From: Leptospira johnsonii
GTDB lineage: Bacteria; Spirochaetota; Leptospiria; Leptospirales; Leptospiraceae
Length of the DNA stretch: 64,000 bases
Reading direction: 5' to 3'
Assembly: GCF_003112675.1 (NCBI RefSeq)
Contig: NZ_BFAY01000008.1
Coordinates: 1-64,000 of the forward strand
The notes below the pieces were generated by a model. That model was not told where the DNA came from. It saw only the letters and a list, made by a program, of their open reading frames with translations, and ran no database searches. This document shows positions 62,979-64,000 of this stretch, piece after piece. Position 1 is the stretch's first letter; every line of letters starts with the position of its first letter. The position numbers were made by a program, and so were the translations under genes.

Positions 62979-63680
62979 ATGCGCCTTCAACTTTCCTCAG
63001 CGTTCCTGCTCCTACTTGCGTTTTCCCTTTTCCCAAAAACATCCGAACCGGCGGATCCTTGCTCCAAGATCAAAAGTAAAAACGATCAGAAAAAATGTTA
63101 TTCCAAAGAATACCAAGCCGCAGACAAAGAATTGAATGTGACTTATAAAAAGATAAGAGAAGCTCTCTCTGATTCTGAGAAAGAAGATTTAAAAAAACTA
63201 CAAGTTCTTTGGATCGGATACAGGGATGGAATTTGTGAAGGTCCGATGTATTCTTCGGATGAATCGGGTATCGAAACGATCGCCTGCAAAACAGAGACTA
63301 CTGCAGAAAGAACAAAATATTTAAATCATGTTTGGAAATTCGGCACTGCATCTAAAGAAGGACTTGGCTCCTATACGGATGGTTTCGGGGGAAGTTTAAG
63401 ACTATTCCGAGATAAATCGAGTAAGAACATCCAATTTTCCTTTGAGGTTGTCAGAGGTCCTATTGCTCATCTGGGAGAAGTAAGTGGAAACTGGACTCCA
63501 GTTAAAGAAGGTAAATGGAACTGGGCTTCTACAGAAGGTTGTAAAGCAGAAGATCCGGACTGCTGCTTGTTGGAATTCCAATATTCACAAAATAGGATAG
63601 AGGTCGAAGAGGTGTCTTGTTCGGCGTATCACGGAGCGAGAGCTTACTTCGGCGGAAGTTATAGATATGAATTTAAGTGA
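62979..63680 (+). CDS. LprI-like (DUF1311) exported protein
   Basis: A 233-residue exported protein with a signal peptide (SSAFLLLLAFSLFPKTSEPA). Residues about 25-115 match the LprI/DUF1311 domain: DPCSKIKSKNDQKKCYSKEYQAADKELNVTYKKI, LKKLQVLWIGYRDGICEG and ETIACKTETTAERTKYL, with the paired cysteines. LprI of mycobacteria inhibits lysozyme. The C-terminal ~110 residues are a beta-rich domain seen in other exported proteins with DUF1311. It is divergent from the cell-wall enzyme gene, with a possible -10 TATAAT at 62911-62916. Confidence 0.85.
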   Translation: MRLQLSSAFLLLLAFSLFPKTSEPADPCSKIKSKNDQKKCYSKEYQAADKELNVTYKKIREALSDSEKEDLKKLQVLWIGYRDGICEGPMYSSDESGIETIACKTETTAERTKYLNHVWKFGTASKEGLGSYTDGFGGSLRLFRDKSSKNIQFSFEVVRGPIAHLGEVSGNWTPVKEGKWNWASTEGCKAEDPDCCLLEFQYSQNRIEVEEVSCSAYHGARAYFGGSYRYEFK

Positions 63681-63974
63681 ATAAAGTAGAGCGCCTAACA
63701 GTTTGCCTTCGAACTAAAATCATGGACTGTTCTTTATTCTTTAGAAGTTTCTTATATATGAATTATATATAAGTTATTTATAACGGATGTATCCTCTACG
63801 TTCATTCATTAGTATTTTGTATTTCTACATGTTGTCACACTCGTATTTTTAGTTTCTTCTTGCTCTGCATGTGCAGCTCCAATATATTCGCCGCTGTTTG
63901 GAAAATTTTTGTAATCAGTTTACAAAAATTATTTCGAACGAACTTACAGATGAAAAAAATATTTGGAGATCCCT

Positions 63975-64000
63975 ATGCGATTCTTTTTGTTAGCCTTGTG
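63975..64000 (+). CDS. Start of an exported protein gene (cut by right edge)
   Basis: An ATG preceded by GGAG (nine bases) opens MRFFLLAL, the beginning of a hydrophobic leader. Only nine codons are in the window, so nothing more can be said. The ~290 bases before it are AT-rich and hold no recognised gene. Confidence 0.5.

Overview
The window reads as chromosomal DNA of a spirochaete of the genus Leptospira. The evidence is the large number of secreted lipoproteins with loose spirochaetal lipoboxes (LISC, LFLDC, STGC), a Calx-beta-like repeat lipoprotein ending in the DUF1554 domain typical of Leptospira, FG-GAP and NHL-repeat lipoproteins, many two-component and PP2C/SpoIIE signalling proteins, and moderate, AT-leaning base composition. 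Species cannot be fixed from the window. No rRNA, tRNA, CRISPR array, transposase or integrase was recognised.

Layout. 0-9.3 kb: the start of a HAMP-repeat sensor kinase running off the left edge, a NarX/NarL-type kinase-regulator pair, an LPP20/FlgT-like lipoprotein, OsmC, then a SoxR regulon (MFS exporter and FMN reductase divergent from soxR, with two SoxR boxes), and two envelope proteins (beta-barrel candidate, OmpA-like lipoprotein). 9.4-21.2 kb: large surface lipoproteins interleaved with a small ArsR-SDR-enoyl-CoA hydratase group. 21.2-22.7 kb: DUF1993 and an ArsR-AHSA1 pair. 22.7-28.8 kb: a nitric oxide reductase operon norC-norB-norQ-norD-cytochrome c, divergent from a Crp/Fnr (DNR-like) regulator, with a perfect TTGAT-N4-ATCAA site between them. 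28.8-37.1 kb: MarR and thiolase, an NHL lipoprotein, GlpD with an APH-family kinase, DUF3147, and an unusual ammonium transporter fused to a SpoIIE phosphatase. 37.1-44.8 kb: a segment bounded by a near-identical 46-bp direct repeat, holding an unknown membrane protein, a receiver-PAS-kinase protein and a GT4/GH130 carbohydrate pair. 44.8-46.1 kb: a second ArsR-AHSA1 cassette with a GFA-family gene.

46.1-61.8 kb is the most striking part: a compact, single-strand (minus) contractile-tail module in canonical order: tail terminator, sheath, tube, overlapping tail chaperones, tape measure, Dit-like protein, baseplate plug, hub, spike, gp25-like wedge, gpJ-like wedge, gpI-like wedge, then six fibre or adhesin genes. 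There is no terminase, portal, capsid, integrase or replication gene in the window. This suggests an R-type tailocin-like particle, or the tail half of a prophage whose head genes lie elsewhere. Three consecutive fibre genes each encode exactly seven copies of a ~44-residue blade-like repeat (predicted seven-bladed propellers). They share an N-terminal adaptor with two other tail proteins, and a glycine-rich adhesin lies in the same array. To the right of the tail module are a putative cell-wall enzyme with an H...SAGC motif, with its own terminator, and a divergent LprI-like lysozyme-inhibitor gene.
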